From: an uncultured Ruminococcus sp.
Lineage (GTDB): Bacteria > Bacillota > Clostridia > Oscillospirales > Ruminococcaceae
Length of the DNA stretch: 15,955 nt
Direction: 5' to 3'
Assembly (NCBI GenBank): GCA_900539095.1
Contig: UQAR01000053.1
Coordinates: 1 to 15,955 of the forward strand
Below the pieces are notes generated by a model that searched no databases, was not told the DNA's origin, and saw only the letters and a list, made by a program, of their open reading frames with translations. Shown piece by piece: positions 1 through 6,455 of the stretch. Every line of letters starts with the position of its first letter. The first letter of the stretch is position 1. The position numbers were made by a program, and so were the translations under genes.

Positions 1-1
1 C

Positions 2-364
2 GAGCAGCAGCGTACTGAGGGCGGCTACGGCAAAGAGCAGGTCATGAAGGAAGTTCTTTACGGCGATTTCATTGAAAGCTACGGCACTGACTACACCATT
101 GACGTATCTTTCGGAAGAGAAACAAAGCTTAAAGAATCTGAATATGACCTGAGCGAATACAAGAGCTTTTACGGCTCAGCACCGAATGTTTCAGAGGCAT
201 ACGAGATAGTAACGAACGTGACGTTTAAGGGCTCAAAAGGCAGCGAGGACGCTAAGCTTTACATCTATGTTGGAAAATGCAGCGGAAAGTGGTGCATTTT
301 CAACATCACTCAGGATAACGGCATCGTTGACGAGGACACGGGGCTTAAAACTTCAGAAAAATAG
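2..364 (+). CDS. C-terminal part of an unrecognised protein
   Basis: The reading frame is open from base 2, so this is the 3' end of a gene that begins outside the window; the first in-frame ATG at 44 has no good ribosome binding site and is probably internal. About 120 residues are visible. They are polar, with no membrane segment, and contain alternating hydrophobic strands and a G-K-W motif near the end (YVGKCSGKWCIF). That pattern resembles the last strands of NTF2-like domains in clostridial lipoproteins, but this is only an impression and I do not recognise the family. The TAG stop lies 12 bases before a strong bidirectional terminator, so this is the last gene of its transcript. Confidence 0.65.
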   Translation, partial: EQQRTEGGYGKEQVMKEVLYGDFIESYGTDYTIDVSFGRETKLKESEYDLSEYKSFYGSAPNVSEAYEIVTNVTFKGSKGSEDAKLYIYVGKCSGKWCIFNITQDNGIVDEDTGLKTSEK

Positions 365-376
365 ATTTAACACATA

Positions 377-425
377 AAAAACCGCCACGGAGCATTTCAA
401 AATTCCGTGACGGTTTTATTTTTCG
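377..425. terminator. Bidirectional Rho-independent terminator
   Basis: A stem of about 13 bp with one mismatch pairs 377-391 with 403-417 (AAAACCG.CACGGA against TCCGTG.CGGTTTT). T-rich tracts follow on both strands: TTTTATTTTT to the right and TTTTTT when read on the minus strand. It can end both the rightward gene stopping at 364 and the leftward ABC transporter operon stopping at 490. Confidence 0.85.
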
Positions 426-447
426 CCAGAGCCTATTACAAAGCAGC

Positions 448-466
448 GGGCGACCTCAGGTCGCCC
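448..466. repeat. GC-rich palindrome, REP-like
   Basis: GGGCGACCTCAGGTCGCCC is a perfect inverted repeat with 9-bp arms around a single C. It lies between the ABC permease stop and the bidirectional terminator and is far richer in GC than its surroundings. No T-tract follows on either strand, so it is not itself a classical terminator. Read on the minus strand it has the form TGTAGGGGCGACC...GGTCGCCCG, which resembles short dispersed palindromes found between genes in Clostridia genomes. That identity is from memory and would need a genome search. Confidence 0.55.
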
Positions 467-489
467 CTACAGATAAGATTGCTGTGTGA

Positions 490-1812
490 TTATTTTCTAT
501 TAAAGTTAAACGATTTTCTTGTTCTCTGCTTTCCGCCGATAGACATTGTGAATATCTTATCGCTCATGAAAATTTTCAGTGCGATAGTCATGCACACTGC
601 AAGAAGTATGAGCTGATAGATGAGTCCACCTGTGTAGAGGCTGTAGTTGCCGAACATTACGTTTTCGCTTGCCATAAATGTATGAGTGAATGGTATAGCA
701 TAAACGATATACTTTATAACAGGTGAAAGTGTTCTGATATCGACTACCATTGCAAGAAGATATGGTATCATTGCGGAGAATGTTATAGGCAGCAGCATTG
801 TCTGAGCAGATTTTGCGTCCTTTGCAAGTGCACCGAGCACCATTGAAAGGGACAATGCAATAAGAATGGAAACAAACATCTGTATTCCCACCAGCACATA
901 CTGTCCGACGCTCATTGTAAGACCAAGTTTCTCCATTGCGGATTCATATGCTGAGGTGTCGCCCATGCCGTTGGTAAGTCCGCCTGTCATTTTGCTCATG
1001 CCGAACATATAAACGATAGCCTGCAAAGCCGCAACAACGCCTGCTGCAAGCATTTTCGAGGTAAGGACGGAAAGTCTTGAAACAGGTGCGGAAAGGAGCG
1101 TTTCAAGGGTCTTGTCTATCTTCTCGGTGGAAATGGCACTGAGTATCATCTGAGCCGAGAACATTATAAGAACGAACATTATTATAGGCACTACCATGCT
1201 TTGTGCGGAACAAAGGGACACTACTATAGAACTGCTCACCTTATCTGACTTATCGCCCACCACGGTGGTCTCAGTCAGCTCAACAGGGTCTTCAAGCTGG
1301 TTCATTTCTTCCTCTGTCATTGCACCGCTTGCCAGCTTATCCTGATAGATAGTGGCTTTCACCGCCTGCTGGATAACAGCCAGTGCGGTATCAGAGCCTG
1401 TGTTTATATTTGACATTGTTGCCATTGAGGTCATTCTCTGAACAAACTCAACGTCTGCTTTTTTATGCTGTTTTACCTGCTCTGTAAAGCCCTTTGGGAT
1501 TATTACAACGCTGTCCTGATCGAGCCTTTTAAGCTCTGCGGCATAATCCTCAGACCGGATATCCACAACTGTTATCTTGCCGTCCCCTGCCTTAGCGGTA
1601 GCTTTCAGCGACTCTAAAACGCCTTCTGTGAACTCTGTCTTGTCAAGGTCGCAGATAGTAAGGTCGGAGGCTTTTTCAGCACTGTCGCTTATCGCACCTG
1701 ACATCGCCTGACCTGCCATAACAAGCACCACTACCGTGACTATCATTGTGACTATAGTTTGCAGGCTGAGCATTTCTTTTATTTCCTTGCGAAACAGATT
1801 ATAAAACTTCAC
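490..1812 (-). CDS. ABC-2 type permease, NatB-like
   Basis: Membrane subunit of a two-gene ABC exporter. With the start chosen here it has 440 residues: one N-terminal membrane helix (about 20-40), a soluble extracytoplasmic region of about 150 residues, then five or six hydrophobic segments from about residue 205 to 425. The stretch EKIDKTLETLLSAPVSRL after the second helix is the typical ABC-2 permease coupling motif (E..TLE.LL..PVS). An ATG-initiated frame could begin at 1890, but that would bury 92 bases in the ATPase gene; GTG at 1812, preceded by AAAGGGTGG and overlapping the ATPase stop by 14 bases, is much more likely. The overlap suggests translational coupling. The substrate cannot be read from the sequence; relatives export sodium, antibiotics or peptides. 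Confidence 0.85.
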   Translation of the reverse strand: MKFYNLFRKEIKEMLSLQTIVTMIVTVVVLVMAGQAMSGAISDSAEKASDLTICDLDKTEFTEGVLESLKATAKAGDGKITVVDIRSEDYAAELKRLDQDSVVIIPKGFTEQVKQHKKADVEFVQRMTSMATMSNINTGSDTALAVIQQAVKATIYQDKLASGAMTEEEMNQLEDPVELTETTVVGDKSDKVSSSIVVSLCSAQSMVVPIIMFVLIMFSAQMILSAISTEKIDKTLETLLSAPVSRLSVLTSKMLAAGVVAALQAIVYMFGMSKMTGGLTNGMGDTSAYESAMEKLGLTMSVGQYVLVGIQMFVSILIALSLSMVLGALAKDAKSAQTMLLPITFSAMIPYLLAMVVDIRTLSPVIKYIVYAIPFTHTFMASENVMFGNYSLYTGGLIYQLILLAVCMTIALKIFMSDKIFTMSIGGKQRTRKSFNFNRK

Positions 1813-2539
1813 GGTCAAGCACCACCCTTTCAAAGACTTCTTCAAGGTTCTGAGCACCGTATTTTTCAATAAGCTCCGCAGGCTTTCCAACCTCCAGCAG
1901 TTCGCCCTTTGCGATTATACCAACTCTGTCTGAAACATACTCTATCTCAAGCATATTATGCGAGGAAAGCAGAAAGCTCATGCCCTCTGAGGCAAGTTTT
2001 TTTATCATTCTTCTTATTTCAAGAGCATTTATGATATCAAGTCCCGAAGTCGGCTCGTCAAGGATAGCCAGTGCAGGCAGCGGCATTATCGCTCTTGCAA
2101 GGAGCAGCTTTCTTGCCATACCACGGGAATAATTTGATATCTTATCATCGAGCCTGTCACCAAGCTCGCATATCTCGCAGCCACGCTTGACAAACTCATA
2201 AGCCTGCTCGCCGTTTTCAGCATAGATAGACGCCATAAACTCAAGATATCCCCTGCCTGTCATGGTCTTATACGCACCAGCCTCGTCAGGGAGATATGTA
2301 ATGCTTTTTCTTACCATATCAGGCTCGGTGAGTATACTATGACCTGCCACAACGGCATCGCCCTCCGTTGCCTGCAAAAGAGTTGATATCATTCTTATGG
2401 TCGTGGTCTTTCCTGCACCGTTAGGGCCTATCAATGCGAATATCTCGCCCTTTCCAACGTCAAAAGTGACGTTATGGGAGGCGTATACACCCTTTTTATA
2501 CTGCTTTGAAAGCCCTTTGACCTGTAAAACAGTTTCCAT
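1799..2539 (-). CDS. ABC transporter ATPase, NatA-like
   Basis: Nucleotide-binding subunit of 246 residues that should drive the overlapping downstream permease at the cytoplasmic membrane. Visible motifs are Walker A GPNGAGKTT (38-46), a degenerate ABC signature YSRGM (137-141), Walker B LAILDEP (157-163) followed by the D-loop SGLD, and the switch histidine in SSHN (His194). Length and order fit the COG4555/CcmA-type subgroup that pairs with ABC-2 permeases. The start ATG at 2539 follows an AGGA/GGGGA purine-rich site. A near-perfect sigma-A promoter lies about 55 bases upstream, making this the first gene of a two-gene operon. No regulator or sensor kinase gene is adjacent within the window. 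Confidence 0.93.
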   Translation of the reverse strand: METVLQVKGLSKQYKKGVYASHNVTFDVGKGEIFALIGPNGAGKTTTIRMISTLLQATEGDAVVAGHSILTEPDMVRKSITYLPDEAGAYKTMTGRGYLEFMASIYAENGEQAYEFVKRGCEICELGDRLDDKISNYSRGMARKLLLARAIMPLPALAILDEPTSGLDIINALEIRRMIKKLASEGMSFLLSSHNMLEIEYVSDRVGIIAKGELLEVGKPAELIEKYGAQNLEEVFERVVLDREVL

Positions 2540-2592
2540 TCGTCCCCATTCCTTTCTCTGTCTTTATCATTGTATTTTTTATGAATAAATCA

Positions 2593-2621
2593 AGTATAGC
2601 ACACTGTCGTTTTACTGTCAA
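2593..2621 (-). promoter_or_regulatory. Sigma-A promoter of the ABC operon
   Basis: On the minus strand TTGACA (2621-2616) and TATACT (2598-2593) are separated by exactly 17 bases. Transcription should start near 2586, giving a leader of about 47 nt before the ATPase start. The -35 box is a perfect consensus. Confidence 0.85.
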
Positions 2622-2634
2622 CTGACATTTGTCA
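2616..2634. promoter_or_regulatory. Operator-like TGTCA/TGACA repeats over the -35 box
   Basis: TGTCA-AC-TGACA-TT-TGTCA reads as three alternating half-sites at 2616-2620, 2623-2627 and 2630-2634. The first half-site is inside the -35 hexamer of the ABC promoter. Such paired inverted half-sites are typical of dimeric repressor operators, for example GntR or MarR families. No cognate regulator gene is in the window, so the assignment is inference from symmetry and position only. Confidence 0.4.
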
Positions 2635-3203
2635 TATGTTTATGCGTAAATATAATTTACTATGAGTATAAACTATCTGTTCCTTATTGTCAATAGTGAT
2701 AATTGCCAAAGCAAGCGTGATTTTTAATGATAATACAGCCAAACGTAAAATATGCTTACTTTGTCAGACAAGGTAAACCACGTTACACAGTTATTACAAA
2801 TCAAATAACATTGTGTACATTTTTGCGATTTTGAAGTACATTTTTTTGGATATCCCACTGTAATGAATTAATTACATTTCGGTTACAAATAAGGGTAAAA
2901 AAACGGACGATTGTTGAAAACTTTATATTTTTCAACACCGAATTGATGATATAGCATGAGTTTTAAACATTTTCAACATAGTTTTCAACATTTTCAAAAG
3001 TTTTCAACCGCAGTTTTCAACTGTCCAAAAAAGCTCTTGTTACCGAATTTTAATCATTTGTAATTTATTCATTTTTCGTACTTCTATAGTAAACAGGGAG
3101 GATTTTTTACTTTTTCACCAATGAACGAATTAAAAATTTGTGAAGTATTTGAGCATTAAAATGGTTTTTTGCGGTTTACAAACTGTCGTAAATATGTTAA
3201 ACT
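2635..3203. other. Long AT-rich gene-free region
   Basis: About 570 bases between the divergent ABC operon and the FN3 gene hold no coding region I can support. The stretch is rich in A/T runs. It contains a duplicated GTACATTTTT (2815 and 2836), the TTTTCAAC repeat cluster (2913-3021), and a stray GGGAGG (3096-3101) preceded by TATAGT. The only nearby ATG frame, 3121-3159, encodes 12 residues and sits 19 bases from that site, too far for normal initiation. Confidence 0.7.
2913..3021. repeat. Cluster of TTTTCAAC repeats
   Basis: Five direct copies of TTTTCAAC start at 2929, 2970, 2982, 3001 and 3014. A variant TTTTCAAA starts at 2991 and an inverted copy GTTGAAAA spans 2913-2920. Three copies extend to TTTTCAACA, which differs from the DnaA box TTATCCACA at two positions. 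Density and orientation bias suggest a protein-binding array, either DnaA-box-like or an activator/repressor array for the FN3 gene. No dnaA, dnaN or other origin-linked gene is nearby. Confidence 0.6.
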
Positions 3204-3209
3204 TATAAT
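3204..3209 (+). promoter_or_regulatory. Probable -10 box of the FN3 gene
   Basis: TATAAT at 3204-3209 lies about 45 bases before the start codon. No good -35 hexamer is found at 16-18 bases; the nearest, TTTACA at 3175-3180, is 23 bases away. If real, the promoter may depend on an activator. Confidence 0.4.
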
Positions 3210-3254
3210 AAGTATGAATGAAACGTTATTATGTTCATCATGGGAGGAAAAATT

Positions 3255-4316
3255 ATGGGATTATCACTTAATCTGAAGAAAGCCGCCGCTGTGCTGCTTA
3301 CTTCGGTAACACTCATGTCTGCGGCTGTGGCACTGCCTGCTGCTGACAACACCCCTGTGCTTTCACAGACCTCTATCACTGTAGACGCTGTGAGCGTGGG
3401 AAAACCAACGGGGTTAAAATCAAAGACTCTTTCCAACAGTGAGATAAAGCTCACTTGGAAAAAGGTAAGAAGTGCGAGCGGCTACACTGTGTATATGCGT
3501 GAAAACGGCAAATACAAAAAGGTAGCAAACTGCAAGAGCAACACCTACACGGTGAAAAAGCTGCCTAATGCCTCAAGAAAATATTTCAAGGTAAGGGCTT
3601 ATAAGACCGTAAAGGGCAAGAAGGTATACGGTGCATATTCCGCAAGTTGGAACACGGCGACCAATCCGCAGGCTTGCAAGGGGTTGAAAGTAAGCAAGGT
3701 TACAGATAAAGAAATCACCCTGAGTTGGTCAAAAATTGGTTGCACTAATTATCGTGTTTATATGCTTGATAATGGTAAGTGGGAACTAGTCAGTGTTACA
3801 AACTACACTTCTTGTACATTGTATAATTTTGACGGTAATTCAACGTATAAGTTTAAAGTGAGAGCGTGCAAGAAAGATGATCGTAATGTAAGTCATTATG
3901 GCAAGTACTCGTCAGTGGTATCTGCTAAAACACACAAGCAAGTAAAGATAACTCAGGCGGATATTGATGCAATGCAAAAAGAATTACAGGAGTATTCAAG
4001 AAGTAAGGCAAATTATATAAGAGAACACTATACTGAGTTTTGGAAGTTTGGTATTGATTATAATACAGTAGATGAATATTTTGCATTGCTTGATAATGAA
4101 CTTACTCCGGAAAATGCAAGCTATGATGATGTTTACGCTATTCATTTTACTGATACTAAGGAGGATTTACAGGAATTTATAGAATTATATAAGAGGCATT
4201 TGGATTATGAGTATAAAATAAGGAATGACGTTTATTACGTTGTTCATGTAGATTGTTGTCCAAACGGCATAGATGTAAAACCATTTCCTTGCTGGACTGT
4301 TTATCCTTTGTACTAA
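3255..4316 (+). CDS. Secreted protein with two fibronectin type III domains
   Basis: 353-residue exported protein. Residues 1-30 form a signal peptide (KK, then a hydrophobic core ending in ALPAA). Two FN3 domains follow: about 48-136 (PTGLKSKTLSNSEIKLTWKK, then GYTVYM and YFKVRAY) and 138-227 (KGLKVSKVTDKEITLSWSK, then NYRVYM and YKFKVRAC). The last 125 residues are charged and mostly helical-looking, end with CCPNGIDVKPFPCW, and match no family I know. The start ATG at 3255 is preceded by GGGAGG at 3242-3247; an upstream in-frame ATG at 3231 would overlap that site and is rejected. Base composition falls sharply at about 3720, so the 3' part may have a different origin. No sortase motif or dockerin is visible. 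Probably an extracellular or wall-associated accessory protein. Confidence 0.82.
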   Translation: MGLSLNLKKAAAVLLTSVTLMSAAVALPAADNTPVLSQTSITVDAVSVGKPTGLKSKTLSNSEIKLTWKKVRSASGYTVYMRENGKYKKVANCKSNTYTVKKLPNASRKYFKVRAYKTVKGKKVYGAYSASWNTATNPQACKGLKVSKVTDKEITLSWSKIGCTNYRVYMLDNGKWELVSVTNYTSCTLYNFDGNSTYKFKVRACKKDDRNVSHYGKYSSVVSAKTHKQVKITQADIDAMQKELQEYSRSKANYIREHYTEFWKFGIDYNTVDEYFALLDNELTPENASYDDVYAIHFTDTKEDLQEFIELYKRHLDYEYKIRNDVYYVVHVDCCPNGIDVKPFPCWTVYPLY

Positions 4317-4322
4317 AATGTG

Positions 4323-4351
4323 TTGACTTTTGTACACTGTGGGTGTATAAT
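4323..4351 (+). promoter_or_regulatory. Sigma-A promoter before the first two-TM gene
   Basis: TTGACT (4323-4328) and TATAAT (4346-4351) are separated by exactly 17 bases. It begins only seven bases after the FN3 stop and gives the next gene its own transcript with a leader of about 87 nt. Confidence 0.85.
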
Positions 4352-4444
4352 TAAACTGAAAATAGATAATTAAATGTACAATGCTCTTATGGGTGTTGTG
4401 CATTTTTTGTATCATATGGTTATCCTAATTGAGAGGTGAATGTT

Positions 4445-5089
4445 TTGCAGGCGGTTTATGAATATCCCCCTAAGCTTTCGAGGGCGGAGAGGCAGGTCAA
4501 GGCGGCTCATGATATTGAAGAACACAGAAAAATGCAGAGAAATATGTATAAAAATATCCTGCTGGGGCTAGTTATTATCATTATAGGTGCGGTGTTTGCA
4601 AAAGTTGTTTTTGCCAAGGTGCTGCTTATACTGCTGGGGGCGTGCAACTGCTCGGTGGGTGGGCTTATGTACTGGTACTACTCGCTGTCACGGGACGCTG
4701 ATGTTTACACGAGGATATATGAGGATCACATTGAACATTCTCAGCGTATGGGGCTTTCTAAAAGCTATCTGCACATTTGTCTTTACTATGATGAGGTGGA
4801 AAGGTCTTATCAGACGAATAAGGGCAGGTTAGTATGCGTGCTGAAAAATGTGGATAAGTCAAGCTTTGTGATAAAGGACAAAGAGGGCAGAGAGAAAGCT
4901 TTTGTGCCTGAGGACGGTATGCTGGCTCTCAGCTTTCAGGATACTAAGGGAAAGCTTGTGCTTATAGATGATTTTTATGAGAAGATAGGCTATCCCCACA
5001 AGGAATACAACAAGATAGAGGACGAGGAGGACGATTATTACTCCGAGGAGGATATGAAGTGGGACAGGCTGCATAAGCATGGTCTTTAA
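4445..5089 (+). CDS. Two-TM membrane protein, possibly YcxB-like
   Basis: 214-residue protein with a charged cytoplasmic-looking N-terminus, a pair of hydrophobic segments at about 38-57 and 59-78 (LLGLVIIIIGAVF and LLILLGACNC), a soluble domain of strands, and a very acidic end (EDEEDDYYSEED). The arrangement of two helices followed by a strand-rich domain (YEDHIEHSQ..., then VCVLKNVDKSSFVIKDK) resembles YcxB-like proteins, but I am not certain of the family. A GTG at 4436 is in frame but lies inside the ribosome binding site GAGAGGTG; TTG at 4445, seven bases after it, is the better start. It has its own promoter. A protein of similar design sits between pheS and pheT about 1.4 kb downstream. 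Confidence 0.75.
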   Translation: MQAVYEYPPKLSRAERQVKAAHDIEEHRKMQRNMYKNILLGLVIIIIGAVFAKVVFAKVLLILLGACNCSVGGLMYWYYSLSRDADVYTRIYEDHIEHSQRMGLSKSYLHICLYYDEVERSYQTNKGRLVCVLKNVDKSSFVIKDKEGREKAFVPEDGMLALSFQDTKGKLVLIDDFYEKIGYPHKEYNKIEDEEDDYYSEEDMKWDRLHKHGL

Positions 5090-5111
5090 ATGTAAAATTT
5101 TTATTAAGCCC

Positions 5112-5140
5112 TTGAAATGTGGGGCAGAATGTGATAACAT
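5112..5140 (+). promoter_or_regulatory. Promoter of the pheS-pheT operon
   Basis: TTGAAA (5112-5117) and TAACAT (5135-5140) are separated by 17 bases, placing the transcript start near 5147, just before the T-box leader. The -10 box is imperfect. A GCCC/GGGC inverted repeat (5108-5125) overlaps the -35 region. Confidence 0.6.
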
Positions 5141-5146
5141 ATTATT

Positions 5147-5420
5147 GTATTTAAACACTTAAAACACTATGACCGAGAGAGTAGTTTTGCTAAGGGTTTG
5201 CAGAGAGAGGCTGCGGCGTGTATGCGTTTTCTGAAAGCGGCTTTATATCCTGACAAAATGAAGTTCACTTGTGAGTGGTCATGCCGAATGAGAGTAATCT
5301 TTAGTAAGCGTGAACGTGTGTCTGCGTTAAGGACGGAAGAGTGTTGGCTCTTTACTGATAGGTGGTATAAACAAGAATTTCAAAGTCTTGTCCTGTTTAG
5401 TCGGGGCAGGGCTTATTTTT
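5147..5420 (+). promoter_or_regulatory. T-box riboswitch, phenylalanine (UUC) specifier
   Basis: The leader of pheS shows the T-box parts in order. The base of stem I is ATGACC (5169-5174) pairing with GGTCAT (5277-5282). AGTA at 5180-5183 faces GAAGTTCA, in which TTC at 5264-5266 is the specifier codon for Phe. The conserved distal AGAGAG element lies at 5203-5208. The T-box sequence AGGTGGTA at 5360-5367 supplies UGGU to pair with the ACCA end of tRNA-Phe, and an intrinsic terminator follows at 5390-5420. Family knowledge: uncharged tRNA stabilises the antiterminator and turns on transcription. The T-box core departs from the usual AGGGTGGNACCGCG after GGTGGTA, so the antiterminator stem must use other bases. 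The specifier agrees with the downstream gene. Confidence 0.87.
5390..5420 (+). terminator. T-box attenuator terminator
   Basis: GTCCTG (5390-5395) pairs with CAGGGC (5407-5412), including one G-U pair, and is followed by TTATTTTT. A second small hairpin, ACAAGA/TCTTGT (5371-5391), directly precedes and slightly overlaps it. It ends one base before the pheS ribosome binding region, as expected for a conditional terminator in a T-box leader. Confidence 0.65.
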
Positions 5421-5435
5421 ATAGGAGGATCAGTA

Positions 5436-6455
5436 ATGAAAGAACAGTTGAAAAGCATTGACGAACGTGCGAAAGAGGAACTTTCCCATATTGACGACGC
5501 CAAGCTGCTGGAGGATTTCAGAGTAAGATTTCTTGGCAAAAAGGGAGAGATAACTTCCATACTTAAACAAATGGGTAAGCTTTCCGCAGAGGAAAGACCT
5601 GTTATCGGTCAGCTTGCAAACAAGGTAAGAGCTGACATCGAGAACGCTCTCAACAAGCGTAAGGAAGAACTTAAAAGCAAAATGGAGCAGGTAAGGCTCA
5701 CAGAAGAGGCTATAGATGTTACACTGCCGGGCAAGAAAACAAGGATAGGCAGACCTCACCCTCTGAACGCTACTCTTGAAGAGGTAGAGGAAGTGTTCCT
5801 TGGCATGGGCTTTGATATTGTGGACGGCCCTGAGGTAGAAACAGACCACTACTGCTTTGAGGCACTGAATATGCCTAAGTCACACCCTGCAAGAGATACA
5901 CAGGATACATTCTACATCAATGAAAATGTTGTTCTGAGAACGCAGACTTCTTCCGTTCAGATAAGAACTATGGAGAAGAGAAAGCCGCCTATCAGAATCA
6001 TTTCACCTGGCAGAGTTTATCGTTCTGACACAGTGGACGCTACACATTCACCGCTGTTCCACCAGATAGAGGGCCTTGTTATTGACAAGGGAATAACTAT
6101 GGCTGACCTCAAGGGTACTCTTGAGCTGCTTATGAAACGTCTTTATGGTGAGGACACTCAGATAAGACTGCGTCCGCACCACTTCCCATACACAGAGCCG
6201 TCTGCTGAAGTAGACCTTATGTGCTTTAACTGCCACGGCAAGGGCTGCTCAATGTGTAAGCAGGAAGGCTGGGTAGAGCTGCTGGGTGCAGGTATGGTAC
6301 ACCCTAAGGTACTTGAGGGCTGCGGAATAGACCCTGAGGTATACAGCGGATTTGCATTTGGTATCGGTCTTGAAAGAATAACAATGGGCAGATACAACAT
6401 CAACGATATGCGTCTGCTTTATGAGAACGATATGAGATTCTTAGAGCAGTTCTGA
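5436..6455 (+). CDS. pheS: Phenylalanyl-tRNA synthetase alpha subunit
   Basis: Catalytic alpha subunit (339 residues) of the alpha2-beta2 class II enzyme that attaches phenylalanine to tRNA-Phe in the cytoplasm. An N-terminal coiled coil (about 1-90) is followed by the catalytic domain. Class II motif 2 lies around 184-215 (RIISPGRVYRSD, then ATHSPLFHQIEG) and motif 3 is GFAFGIGLERI (305-315). The four-cysteine segment CFNCHGKGCSMC (263-274) occurs in many Firmicutes PheS proteins. The start is set by AGGAGG at 5423-5428, seven bases before ATG 5436; upstream in-frame codons fall in the T-box. Expression should follow tRNA-Phe charging. The stop overlaps the next start (TGATG), so the following membrane protein gene is in the same transcript. 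Confidence 0.97.
   Translation: MKEQLKSIDERAKEELSHIDDAKLLEDFRVRFLGKKGEITSILKQMGKLSAEERPVIGQLANKVRADIENALNKRKEELKSKMEQVRLTEEAIDVTLPGKKTRIGRPHPLNATLEEVEEVFLGMGFDIVDGPEVETDHYCFEALNMPKSHPARDTQDTFYINENVVLRTQTSSVQIRTMEKRKPPIRIISPGRVYRSDTVDATHSPLFHQIEGLVIDKGITMADLKGTLELLMKRLYGEDTQIRLRPHHFPYTEPSAEVDLMCFNCHGKGCSMCKQEGWVELLGAGMVHPKVLEGCGIDPEVYSGFAFGIGLERITMGRYNINDMRLLYENDMRFLEQF

Noticed and set aside
3121..3159. Twelve-residue frame after a GGGAGG site in the intergenic region
   Set aside because: The Shine-Dalgarno-like site is 19 bases from the ATG, the peptide has no regulatory codon run, and no attenuator hairpin follows.
2635..3203. Chromosomal replication origin
   Set aside because: The DnaA-box-like repeats deviate at two positions from consensus and no dnaA, dnaN, recF, rpmH or parAB gene is adjacent; kept only as a repeat-cluster finding.
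4374..4410. Possible terminator or attenuator (AATGC...GCATTTTTT) in the leader of the first two-TM gene
   Set aside because: Only a five-base stem with a 15-base loop; it lies downstream of a good promoter and is too weak to support.
5198..5461. 87-residue forward frame across the T-box leader
   Set aside because: It overlaps the structured leader and the pheS start, lacks a ribosome site, and its composition is not protein-like.
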